From Chlamydomonas sphaeroides (lineage: Eukaryota > Chlorophyta > Chlorophyceae > Chlamydomonadales > Chlamydomonadaceae): DNA of 64,000 nt. Shown piece by piece: positions 1-11,191 of the stretch. A program made the position numbers and the translations under genes. The number at the start of each line of letters is the position of its first letter. The stretch's first letter is position 1. The notes below the pieces were generated by a model. The model did no database searches. It saw nothing but the letters and a program-made list of their open reading frames with translations, and had not been told where the DNA came from. The stretch covers positions 1-64,000 of the forward strand of contig BDDC01000192.1 of NCBI GenBank assembly GCA_001662425.1, written 5' to 3'.

Positions 1-2295
1 ACGTGTCTCGGTGACGCGGGTGACGGAGGGTGGGTGCGTGGTGTAACCGGCACTGACTTCGGGGTCCAGCCACGGGTTCAGGGGCTTGGGACACGACGAC
101 GCCATAGGCACTGCGCGCCCCTTCCGCGGCGCTCACTGCTGCAGCACAAAAGCCCTACCTGGGTGAGAGAGAGGTGCGCAGCGCTACCTACGTGGCTATT
201 TAGGCCACGAGGCTGCGCTGCAGCCAGTGCGTGGTCTCAGCGGCTGGGACGGCAAGATGTCTGCATCCGCCCCTCCTACAAGTCATAACACACTGCCAAG
301 TAAGCGTTACTCTGTCACCTTCCTGCAACATGGACGCACTGCTGTTGCGCAATCCGCATGCACACAACCTGACAGGCGCCAGCGCGTGGCGGTTACTTGG
401 ATTTTGGCATAACACGCCACCACGCAGGGGGCCCCCCTGCCACCACGTGAGTTGGCCGGCTGCTACGTGCCGCTACTTCACTCCCCCCTGCATGCTTGCT
501 CGCCTGCTTGGCCCCCCGTCGCAGCATGAGATGGGTGAAATGTCGGGTTCGCAGGATTGCAGGTACAGGTTCCTTGACTTCGTCTGATTTAATGGCGCGT
601 CGCTCCACGACTGCCACTGAGATGAAAGCCCAGGTGGTGGTGGTGGGGTGGGGCACCGTGGCAAACCTTGGCGACAGCGCTCAAGGCTGGAGGTCCGATC
701 CTGTCCGGTCCACGGCATGTGCCTGTGGGAGGGGTCCGGGGCGTGACCGTCGAGGCCGGGGCGAAGTGTGTCAGGAGGCCAGGCTGCCACACAGTATGTA
801 CTGGTCCCCGCGGCACCGGGGAAGCATCTAAAGCGTTTTCTTGCTCCGTACGACGGGCGCTGCGGCCCTGCGACACAGCCGGCTCCGCAAGCACCCGGGA
901 AGCATCTCGAGAGATGTTTTGCTCCGCAGACCGGACACCGTGCCGCCCGCCCGCTGAAGGTAAAGCCACGCTCGGCCCTTCAGGTCTGGCTTCGTCCGGA
1001 GCAGCGCCGCAGCTGCCAGTACAGGCGATTACCCTTGTCTAATTTCCAAGCTGGTCCGGCAGTAGAAGAGCAGCGCCGCGGGATGCTGCTGCGTCATGCT
1101 GCTGCCGCACCGCTGGCTGCCAACCCGCCCCCGCTGGCCGCCAACCCGCCCTGGCGGACCTGCGCGCGCGCTCCAGCGCCTGCTGTGGACTGAGCCCGCC
1201 CCGCCAACGGCTGCCGTCACTCGGCGGTGGGAGCGCAGGCCCCTTGTACTTCAGAGCCAGCCCCTTTTGATTCAGGACCCGCGTGGAAGTCACCGGACCA
1301 GCCCCTTAGATGTCCAGCGGCTGGTTGATGTTGCGGCTGCTGCCGCCCACGCCCGCCTCACCAGGGGTGTGTGTGTGTGGGGGGGGCGCTCCCGCGCCTC
1401 AGCGTCGTGCTGCCGCAGAAGGGCAGAGGCGTTGCGCTGTTGTTGAGAGTCAGCGATGTACAGAAAAGTTAGTGTGTATGCGAGCGAGGCCACCGGATAT
1501 CCAGACCCCAAGGCGCCGCTCGTCCCCCGACCGCGCTTTGAGCAGGACTGGCGTTGCGGCCGCGGCCGCGCGTGCTGGGGGCGCCTGCAGAGAAGGCGCG
1601 ACGCAACCTGGGGGGGGGGGGACAGGGACAGGGTACACAAAATAACGAAGTACACACGGTTGTACGTTGGGGGCTGTGGGACGCTGTTTGGTGGGGGGGG
1701 GCGCGGCCGCAGGTAAACAGGGTTACCAGGCCACCCGCCTTCGCCCCACGGGCCGCCGCCCCGCCGCACGCGGCCCAACGGCCCGACGCCGACCTTCGCC
1801 ACGTACGTAACCTCTTCGCGTGGAATGAGGCTTGTCTGCATGCTCGGCAAAGCAAGGGATTTGGCTACACGCCATAAACCACTTCTGCCGTTCTGTCGCG
1901 GCGAGCGCCAACGGCTGCAGTACGGAACCCTGGCCACACCCTCAGCTCTATGCGGGAACATCACCGTTTACTGCTGCAATTTGCATTTGGAGCAGCCTGA
2001 GCGACGACCTGAGCGCTGCCGCCTCATCCGCCCATCGGCGGACCTAGGCTACTAGCGACTTACCTGCGCGCGCACAGAAACGTTTGGCACGAGGACGTCC
2101 GCACATAAGCATTTGACTTGCTTTCATCAGCGCCACAAGCAGCGAACTGTGCGCGTGACCTAGCACGGCCATCGCCAGCATTCCTTTCCTGACAACCTAG
2201 GAAACGCTCTACGAGCGCGCGCTGCCTCACTTGGTGCCCGCAAAGTGCAGCGCCACTGGCTTCCGCGCCCTGAACTTGGGGGCGCGCGCTGTAGA
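1..2295. other. No supportable gene
   Basis: No exon series with matching splice phases or a recognisable domain was found. The stretch has G-runs near 1381 and 1611-1620 and an imperfect direct repeat at 813-860 and 891-938 (shared core GGGAAGCATCT, offset about 78 bp). It may contain the 3' part of a gene outside the window and the promoter of the gene at 2296. Confidence 0.4.
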
Positions 2296-3593
2296 ATGGG
2301 TGCTTGCCAGTCCAAGAAGCAGCCGGAGAAGCACACAGTTTCGCCTACGCCGGGTGATGTAAGTTTCCATGGGTGTGAGGCGCGTGCCTGTCGCTTGCGT
2401 CGCATGGCCTGCCACATGCCGAGCGCCGCGACGCTCCAATGAATGTGAAGAGCCACGCTGGCCTTGTGGTTCATCAAGACAGAGACAGCAAGGCTGGGCG
2501 CCAAGGCATGCGCAGGAAGCGCACCTGTGTCACCTACCTTGTCTCTCTCTCCTCGTTTCCGCAGGCAAGCGACTCCGACGACGATATCCCCCCTCCCGCC
2601 CCAAGATCACGCAAGGCAATAGACTCATCGGCTTCCGGGGCGTCACCGGCGCCGGCGCCAAGCACGCGGGCCCCCGTCATCCCCGCCGGGGGCCCTCCTA
2701 GCGCGCTTCCAAAAATCGACGTGAGGCCACGCAGCAGAGCCCGCTCCGCGTTTCCCCGCTCGCACCTTCCGCGTCGCATCCCCCAATCCCCTGAACCCCA
2801 CCCTGGCCATGCTCTGGCGACGAACCGATCAGCACACCTCGCGATGTGCTGCCGCGCGCCCGCAGGCATCGGTGGGCCGGCACGCTCGCGTACTGCACCC
2901 GTACCCCACACCTCGCACGCTTACCCTCGCCTTGTTGGCCCCCTTCAACCCCCGCGACAGCCTCACACAGGCCGCCCCGCCCCGCACCCCACCACGACCC
3001 GTGCCCCGCCCCGCCCCGCCACCCCACCCCACGGCCCCGCTTTCCCGAGCCGCAGTGTGCACGCCCGCATGCACGACGCGCCCTGCATCCATCCACCGAG
3101 CACACGAACCCCACACGCTCTCCCCCCGACTCCCTCCCTCCCTCCCTCCCTCCCTCCCCGCCGCCCCCAGGACCCCGTCGGCCTTGCTGCCGTGCGCGCC
3201 AGCGTCGACGATGCCACCTGCAACGCGCTGCTCGCGCTGCGCATGGGCCGCGGCAGCAGCGCCAACGGCCGCACCAGCGGCGTCTCGGAGCGGCCCAGCG
3301 GCGAGGGCCACCCCTCGTCGTCGCTCGCGCCGCTGGCAGAGGTCTCGTCCGAGCTCGAGCTGCGAGCCGGCAACCGCACGGCCGACGGCTCCGAGCTGCG
3401 CTGCAGCGCCGTGTCGGTAATAGCCGACGGCGCTGCGGCGCCGACGGCGGCGCCGCCTGGCGGCGCCGCCGGGGGGCAGCAGGGCGGGTACGACCGGTAC
3501 GACTCGGCGGAGCAGCTGGCGGAGGAGCTGCTGCGGCAGGAGCTAGCAGCCGGCAGTCCGGCCGCTGGCTCGAGGGCCCGCGCGCCCGCGTAG
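2296..3593 (+). CDS. Small N-terminally acylated protein of unknown function
   Basis: Three exons (2296-2358, 2565-2720, 3171-3593) join in phase 0 to give a 213-residue protein. I do not recognise a family. The N-terminus MGACQSKK has Gly2 for N-myristoylation and Cys4 for palmitoylation, so attachment to the plasma or flagellar membrane is likely. The rest is low complexity: an acidic SDSDDD patch near residue 23, a Pro/Ala/Ser-rich stretch, then a more ordered part (about 74-213) with RASVDDATCNALLALRMG and an acidic helix EQLAEELLRQELAAG near the C-terminus. The acyl signal sits alone on a 21-codon first exon, a common arrangement for such anchors. The third exon is preceded by a (TCCC)n polypyrimidine tract. 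The start is fixed by the acylation motif and a consensus GTAAGT donor. The next gene downstream has the same kind of N-terminus. Function is not inferred. Confidence 0.7.
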
Positions 3594-5411
3594 GCGGTGC
3601 ACGGGGACGAGGGCAAGGGCATGGGAGGGACGACCCGCGGCGGGATGGCCGGTCGGCGCACCGACGCGGGTCGCACAGTGGCGGCGCGTAGGGCGCTGCA
3701 GCCGACAGGCCCCCGAGAGGCCGGGGCATCGCAGCGCCGCCGGCATGCGGCCGCGCCCACCCGATCGACACGCCGCAGCCTGGGGCTTGGCTGCGCGCTA
3801 CGGCGGAGGGCGTGCCGACACGCTGGCGTCGTCGAAGTAGCTGGGGTAGGGCTTGAACGTGCTTTCCATAAGGTTGATTATGAGCGCAAGCGCGGCGCGC
3901 GTAGCATTCTTGGATACCGGTATGGCACGGTTCGGCACGGCTGGCTTGTGTGTGGGAACGTCGCAAGGCACCAAGGCGCCTGGGGCTGGTCGCAGCCCCG
4001 AATAAAATGAAGGCGCGGCGCCGACGGCGCACTGGTGCGCGGGAGGCGCCTGCTGCCAGCGGCGCGGGCGGACGCGGGGAACGCCCGCACAATAAAGTGG
4101 GTGTCGGCCAGCGGTGCACACCGATTGAGGGCGCCTGGTCCGGACCTGCCTAGGACGATACCGTCAAACGGACGCACTGCGCAACCGGCTCCCCACGTTT
4201 CTACAAGTGTCTATGGACATACGGAGAGCGGCGGCGGCCGCGCCCGCGTTCGGCGTCGGGCGCGGCCGCGGCCGCGGCCGCGGCCGCGGCCGGCGCTGCT
4301 GCGTTGCGGTTGGTCACGGCGGGCGAGGGCTGAAGGTGTGGTTGCCATCCAGATAATTCAACAAAGAGACGCCTATGAGGCTGGCTGGCTAACGGACTAG
4401 CGGGCGGCCACAAAGACCTGTGTTTGCCGGCCGCGGCCGCGGCCGCTGCTGCTGCTGCTGCCGGGCCGGGGTAGGCCTCGGGATCCTCAAGACCTGCGCT
4501 TCGAGCACTGCTAGCGCTGTTGGCGAGCCCATACCTAAAGACGGCGCGCCCAGGCGATCGGGCCGTGGTGTGCGGCACGAGCAGCTAGGCTGCCCTGGCG
4601 CGTGCTTTCCCTTTTTCTTGTGCGCGCGTCCCCAGGACCCGGTCTGGCCCTGGGCACGCTGCAGGCTCGACCGCTGCTGCGCAGCGTCTGGCGAGGCAGG
4701 GTGGCGCGCAGGGCCGCAGCGTTTGCGCGCGCGGGGGTGCTTGTTGGGGCGCTGCTGCCGCTGCTGCCGCTGCCGCGCTCGTAGCACGGTGATGTGTAGC
4801 GGCGAGACGAGGCGCTCGGGGGGCGGCTGTAGGTGAAGGCACGGGACTGGCAGGTCGCGGCTTGCGGTGGCCCCTTTCGGCGGCAATGGCGCGGCTTCGA
4901 TGGGCGGCCCGCCGACGGTGTTTTGTATGGCGGCGGCACGCCATCATATCGCTGCACCATAAATACCAACTGTGTGTTAGCGACGGGAGAGGGCGCAGGG
5001 CGTGAGCGGGCTTGGCCACATAGTAGCCGTCGCTTGGCCTTCTGGGCAACGCGATAATGCAGAAGCTGGAGGGCCGGGAGTACGGTCGATGACGCACGGT
5101 GATACCCTGGTACGCACGCTGAGCCTCCCTTACGCTGCTCAGCGATTGTGTAACTCGCAACCTCAACGGCTCTAAGCTGAACCGGCAGGACATGGACGCT
5201 GACGAAGGCCAGCTAGGATCAGGAGGTGCGATGGGAGTCGGTCGGGCGTTGGACGAGCGCCTTACTCGAACTCGGCATCCCTTTCATACTTCATACTGCT
5301 GCGGCTGAAGTTTCACGTGTGCTTATCCTACAGCCACATATGACACATGCTGCCATGAATACTTTAGGTCATACGTGTTGTTTTTCCGGCCCGAACGCTC
5401 ACTAAAGCTTC
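3594..5411. other. Intergenic, no gene seen
   Basis: The stretch contains GGCCGC hexamer runs at 4259-4290 and 4430-4445 and a CTG run at 4446-4460. No exon chain or domain was found. A TGTAA at 5149-5153 lies too far (1.5 kb) from the upstream stop to assign confidently. Confidence 0.4.
4259..4290. repeat. GGCCGC simple repeat
   Basis: About five perfect head-to-tail GGCCGC hexamers in intergenic DNA. A shorter run lies at 4430-4445. Confidence 0.8.
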
Positions 5412-8400
5412 ATGGGCTGTGCCGGCAGCAAACATGACTTCGGCGTCGGTTATGGCGATAGCATTGGAGCAGCAGCTACGAAGGCCCCCGCTGCATCGGC
5501 GAGGTGCACACCTCAAGAGACCGGCGCAGCCAGTCGTCGCTTCCATGCCCCAGCTGGTTCCACCTGCAGGACTTCCACAGCGGAGAAAGTTGGGGCTGCG
5601 TTTACTGGCGCAGCCCCTATTGACGGGAGTGTCGTGGGCCAGCAGTTCCGGCGCAGTAGCTTTGACAAGTCTGGCGTGGTTGGGGCGCCAACAGCAGAGA
5701 CAACGGGCCAGAGGCGCTCCTTCACATGTGTGTTAGAGCAGCCCCTGAGCAGCGTAACTACGGTAAGCTGCAGCTGCTCATTGCCTTCACAACCCCCAAA
5801 CAACGTCTTATGAATGCAGGACCAAATTCTGTCGTGCTCTTCCCCGGCCGCATCAACCGCAGGCGGTCGACAGGCAGCCCCCCTCGCAGCTGCTGACCCA
5901 GATGTCTCAGCTCACAGACGCTGCATCAGAGGCTCCAGACGCCTCTGAGGATTCCTTCGAGCGCGCTCGCCGCGAGACAGCCGCGCAGCTCAAGGAGATG
6001 TCCCGCTCCTTCCGGCGCGCGACCAGCGTCGCACCCAGCGCCCCCAGCGAGACCGAAAACGTCGAGGAGTTTGGCCAGGACGGCGACGAGGCGGGGGACG
6101 AGGTGAAGCCTTCGGCGCCCCAGGCCCCGCGCCGGCCTCGGTCGCGGGCAGCGGCGGAGGAGGAACCAGCGCCACCCGGAGCGCCGGACGTCGCCCATGT
6201 AGGTTGGGCCAGGCCGGGGCCACACGGTTTGCCCCAGCCCTCAGTCAGGGCCACGGCCTCCGCCTTCGGGGCCCCGCACCCTCTGCCGTCCGTGCTCCCC
6301 CCGCCCCGCGCCCACCAACGCCCAACGAACGCCGGACCCGTGCCTCACCCACTCTGCCCGCTCGCCGCCCGCCGCAGGAGCCCCGCACGCCGGCCCCAGG
6401 CCGCGGCGGCTCACGGCAGCTGCAGCCGAGCCCCCGCCCCGCACGCGGCAGCCCCTCGCGGGGCGACAGCTCCGGCTCCGCCCACGGCGGCGGCTTTGGC
6501 CACGGCCGCGAGCCCGACGGCTCCGCGGACGCGATCGCCACGGTCCGCAGCGCGCAGGTGGGGCCGCGCGGGGGATACGGTGCGGGGCTCGGGGTATAGG
6601 GGCGGCAGGGGCTGGGCACTGCGGCCGCTGGGGGCGCCTGGGCGCTGGGCTTGCAGCCGGAGCGTTCAGGGTGCGGCCAGGGGCCGGCGCCGGACTGGCT
6701 GAACTCCTCGGACTCCTCGGGCTCCGCCAGCCCCGCCCTCACCGTGCCTGCTGCGCCACGCCGCCGCCCAACCCCCGGCCCCCTCGTTGCCCCGGCCTCG
6801 CCCAACAGGCCGCCGTGTCCTGCGGCGGCTCCCGGCTTCCCGATGTGATTGCCGAGGACGACTCCTGCGGCCAACAGCCCATGGACCCAGAGCCGTACTC
6901 GGATCACGGCCCCGGCCCTGCGCCGCCCGCTCCGCTCGGGCCGTTCGGCGCGGCGACTGTCGGCGCCCCTGCCGGCGCGCCGCAACTGCTGCTCGCGTCC
7001 GCTGCCGGTGGCCGGCCCCGCACCGGCCACCGGCACAGCGAAACCAGCTACTTTGTGGCCTCGGCGCAGCTGGCGGAGCCGGCGCCGGCGCTCGGCGCCG
7101 GCGGTGGCGGCGGTGGCCTGGCAGCGAAGCCCCGCGGCGCCCGCGCCAGCGACACTGGCTTCTACCAAGAAGAGCAGCGGTGAGGGCTGCCTTGGGTTGG
7201 GATGGGGGCAGCGCCAAGGGAGCCGCGGCGAGGGAGGGGTGTGCACCCCTCCGGTGCTCCCGGCGGCCTCATGTACGGATGTGGGGCCGCAGGCTGTGCC
7301 GAGCCCCGCATGCCCCGCGGCCCTGACCTACCGTTCCCCTCCCTGCCTGCGCTGCGCCGCCCGCAGCACCGCTGCGCTGATGGCCGGCCGCAGCGCCGCA
7401 GCGCGCGGGCCGCAGGGCTCGCCGGCGGTGCCGCTGCGGCACAGCATGCTGGACTCGCCCATGGGCCGGCAGATCCTGGCGGCGAGGGCCGGCGGCGGCG
7501 GCGGCGGCGCCTCCGAGGCGGGCGGCGCCAAGGGCGGGCCGATGGAGTACACGCCCTCCGCTGAGACGCGGCGCCTGGTGGGTGTGAGCCGCCCGGGGCA
7601 TTGTGGGCGGTGGTGGGGCGGCGTGCACGGCTCGGGCGCTCCCTCCCTGGGCCAGGACTGTTGCTGGCGCTGGCGGGCAAGTGGCCCTCGCCCGGCGAGG
7701 GGCCAGCGGCCTGGGGGCCGTGGGCGGTGCCGTGGGTGCGGTGTGCGCCCACGAGCGCCGCTGCTGCCGTGCGCCGTGAGCCGCCGCTGGCACTGGCATT
7801 AGCTGCGGCAGCCCACGACACGTGCGCCGCTGCCTGTGCCGCCCTCCCCCCTGCGCAGCCCTCACGCGGCAACCTGCTGCTGTCGCCGGTGCCCACACTT
7901 ACCCTGGCGCCCCTGCCCTTGCCCACCCCTCTCCACCCCTGCGCAGCCCTCGCGCGGCAACCTGCTGCTGTCGCCGGTGCCCGTGACGTACCGTGACAGC
8001 GAGGAGGACCAGGGCCCCGGCAGCCGCACGCTGGACTACCGGGTGCTGCCCTCGCCCAGCCGCAGGTGCGCGGGTTCACCAGACCAACCAAGTTCATGTT
8101 GAGGCTGTGACGCAAGTAGCATAGCTGCAGGATGGTTCATGCCAACGTCATAGCAGTAGCCGGGGACTGCCGGCGGACTACCGGTAAGCCCAGCTGCGGA
8201 TACCGGGTTGCCGAGGCGCTGCTGCGCAGGGGTTTAGCATTGCATTCGAGGCCCATTGCGAGCCTAGGCTTGGCCTGCAAGTGCACGTTGGCGTGTTGGT
8301 GGCGCCTGACCCGCCGCACCCGGCCGCTGCCGCCAGGCCGCCGCCGCTGCCCAGCCCCGGCGGCGACGCGCCGCTGCTGCGGCCCGGCAGCATGCAGTCG

Positions 8401-9480
8401 CCCGTGGCGGTGTCGCGGGGACCCGGCCCCTCGCTGCTGCCAGCCAGCGCCGACAACAGCTACGGCGGCGGCGCGGAGGAGCTGCGGCGGCTGCCGGCGG
8501 GCGCGCCGCCGCCGCGCAGCGGGCTGCGGCCCGGCGGCGGCGCTGACCCGCGCGTCACGGCCTCTGCGTCGCAGGTGGGCCAGCGATGGGCCCCGCTGTT
8601 CTGCGATCCGCGACCCTAGGCTGGGGTGGTGTTAAGCAAAGGCGTAAATTGACGTAGAGATGAGGTTCTGTGGAGAGCCTGATCCGCTTGCATGTACCTA
8701 GGTACCGTACATATTGGGAACGTATGTTGAAGATTGAACCCAAACTCGCCTCGACTATCGCAGGTGCACGTCGGCTCAAGCAGCCGCGGCGGCGGCGGCG
8801 GTGGCAGCACCGGCGGCGGCAGCAAGGACACCTCGTACCACTCGCTAGGCACGCTGCCGGTGCTGTTCGAGGGCGGCGGCATGGGCCCCGCCTCTGAGGC
8901 CGGGCCGCGCTCCCGGCGGCAGCCGCTGTCGCCGTCGCTCGCGCCGTCACGCGCCGGGTCGCACCTCGCTGCAGCGCCGCCAGCGCAGCTCCAGGCCTGG
9001 GGCACCGCCAGCGGCACCGCGCCCAACTACGGCTCCCGCCCCGGCACCGCCAGCGGCGCCGCCGGCGGCAGCTTCCGCACGCCGCCGGCCGCCAGCGGCA
9101 GCGCGCGCAGCAGCGCCAGCGGCGCCGCGACGCCGCCGCTACCGCCGGCTCGAGCCGGCAGCCGCGACAGCTGGGCTGGCGCCGGCGAGGGCAGCCGCCG
9201 CGGCTTGCGGCTGCGCGACGTGCCTGCGATGCCGGCCGGCGGCACCGCCTCTGCGCCGCTGGTGGGGGACGTGCTCGCCAGCCCCCGAGCAAGCCTGCAT
9301 CCGGGCAGCAGCGGCAACCTGGCGGGCATGGCTGCGGCGGTACCGGACCGGCTGCCGGACCGGCCGCCGGCCACCCCGGACGGCCTGTCGCGCGCGGCGC
9401 GGGCGTCGCGGCTCCTAATGGCGCTGCAACGCATGGGCCCGGCGCCGGGGCCCGGCGCCGGCGCCGTAGTGCCGGCGTAG
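5412..9480 (+). CDS. Large disordered N-terminally acylated protein of unknown function
   Basis: Eight exons (5412-5762, 5863-6198, 6378-6557, 6809-7179, 7367-7577, 7947-8065, 8337-8574, 8764-9480) give 840 residues with all phases consistent. The start MGCAGSKHDFG carries Gly2 (myristoylation) and Cys3 (palmitoylation), followed by SK as in many acylated kinases and flagellar proteins. I see no catalytic domain. One short helical segment (about residues 136-158, rich in Glu/Arg/Lys) is followed by several hundred residues of Gly/Pro/Ser/Ala low-complexity sequence. The last exon has repeated TASG/SAS motifs and ends with an LLMALQRMGPAPG helix. The second exon could start at several AGs between 5819 and 5901; only 5863 keeps the frame from exon 1. 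The start of exon 6 is duplicated 88 bp upstream in its intron. The gene is probably a membrane-tethered scaffold, but this rests on the N-terminus alone. Confidence 0.72.
7849..7981 (+). repeat. Tandem duplication of an acceptor and exon start
   Basis: About 45 bp containing the 3' splice site and the first codons of exon 6 (PSRGNLLLSPVP) occur at 7849-7894 and again, as the real exon, at 7936-7981. Both copies keep the CAG acceptor, 88 bp apart. Confidence 0.85.
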
Positions 9481-11191
9481 CGGCAAACGCCCCGCGGCGT
9501 TGCGAGTAATGGTTGTATGCTGCTAGAAGAAATTCATCCCCATAGAATCGGCAATGTGCATGGAACTGGGTGCCGTACGACGACGTGTACGGCTGTACGG
9601 CGCATATGCGTGCCTGTCTTGCACCTTTCGCACTGACGACTGTGAGGGGGACTGCGCTTGCGGCTGGGGACTGCCATTCGTGGGGCTGCAGCTGCAAGTT
9701 GCGGTGGCTGCGCGGCGCTTGTAGGACTCGTCGGTGCGTTGCTCCGGAGCAATGCGGCGGTGTTGCGCGTACTTTAGTAGCGAGGCCAACCAACGTGTGC
9801 ACGCTCGTGTCGCGCTCGTGTGGGGATATAGAACCGGCGTGGCGCACGCAGCTGAGGACTGTATTGCGACGAGCCTTTGGCGACCAGAACTGATTGCCTG
9901 CGGCGCGAGCCCGCGTCGGCGCGCCGCGAGGCGCGCCGCCGCGGCAGGGGTGGCGTACGGGTCGGCCCACCGCAGCAGTGGCGGTGAGCGGGGTGTGCCA
10001 ACCGCTGCTCGCCAGGGCGCAGGCGGGCGCGTGCGTTGCGCGTCGTGTGCACGCCTGGGCAGTGCTGCGCGGCTGGCGTTGGGGCCTCCCCTGGAGGCCT
10101 CCTGGGCCTCTCTGGGACTTGAGCGTACGTGCGGCCCTCGGACCCGCCGGCGTGTGCGGCAGGGATGATTGCTATGTTGAGAGAGAGGCTGCGGAGCATG
10201 CAGGTGCTGCCGTGCGCTGCGTTACAGGGCGAGGTGGTTGAGTGGCGCGAGTGCATCCCCACATTGCGGCCGCCGTGCGGCTCGGTCATTGCAGCGCGGC
10301 TGCATCAATCGTGCGCTGCACGTTGCCTGGGAGTTGGGGGCTGGGGGTGGTTGTGGGCTGGAAGCGGTGGAGGCGCGTGCGCAGGGCGCGCCGGCCGTTG
10401 GAAGCGCGCCGCTGCTGCCGGGGGAGGGTCCTTTGTCGGATCAATGCATGGCGAAAGGCACGGGTGGCCGGAAGGCCCTGCAAGTTGGGGTGAGCGTGTG
10501 AACCGTTGCGGTTCCGCTCCCTGTACGACATGTGCCGGCTATGTGCCGAGCCCGGCATCAGACTGCTGCCAGAGCGATACAGCTCTTGTACAGCGGTTGC
10601 AAGCATCGAGCGCGCACTGCCCTGCGCGCCGGCAGCCAGCGGGCAGCCAAACAGACTAGCCCTTGACGCGATTCCGATGTACGGACGTGTACGGGGGAAT
10701 GTGTACACCGCCGTGCGTCGGCCGCTGGCGTGGAGGGTGTCGCCAGCCGGGCCATGCATGCGCAAGGGCTTCAGCGTGCTGTTGCGCACACAAGACAGCG
10801 CACGCGCCGTTGATGCGGCATGCCCACTTGCAACGCGACCACCGATGCGCACTACTGAGTAGAGACACCTCCCAGCCCAATCACGGGTGGCTCAGCTGGC
10901 AGCGTCAGGCCAGATGCAGTTCAATGCTGACTGACTGACGCCAGTGCTGCTCCGGGGCGGGCATGAGAACGCGCAGGCGAAGAAGGCGCGGGGGAGGGCC
11001 AGGGGAAAGGTGCGGGAAGGGCGGGAAGCCGTGTCGCCTCTGAGCAAGCTCGCTGCCCTCGACTGCAATAGCCCAAAAGCTATGCGACACATGCCTGAAC
11101 ACGAGTAACAACACCTTGCAACGTGTACAGATTGCATTCCTAGCATTCGCAGCCGGTTGCGGCCGAGCAGGCCGCTAGCGCGGGGCTGGCC
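9481..11191. other. Intergenic, no gene seen
   Basis: This should hold the 3' UTR of the gene ending at 9480 and the promoter and 5' UTR of ARP4. Several open frames run through it on both strands, but none shows a domain, splice-phase consistency or a protein-like composition. Confidence 0.4.

Noticed and set aside
2698..4119. 473-codon open frame on the minus strand
   Set aside because: Arg/Pro/Ala-rich antisense shadow of the acylated-protein exons and GC-rich flank.
5820..5862. Earlier acceptor for exon 2 of the second acylated protein (exon start at 5820)
   Set aside because: Joining there runs into a stop within 45 codons. Only 5863 keeps the conserved-looking frame open.
8555..9970. 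471-codon open frame on the minus strand
   Set aside because: Antisense of the last exon of the acylated protein. No domain, and composition is driven by GC.
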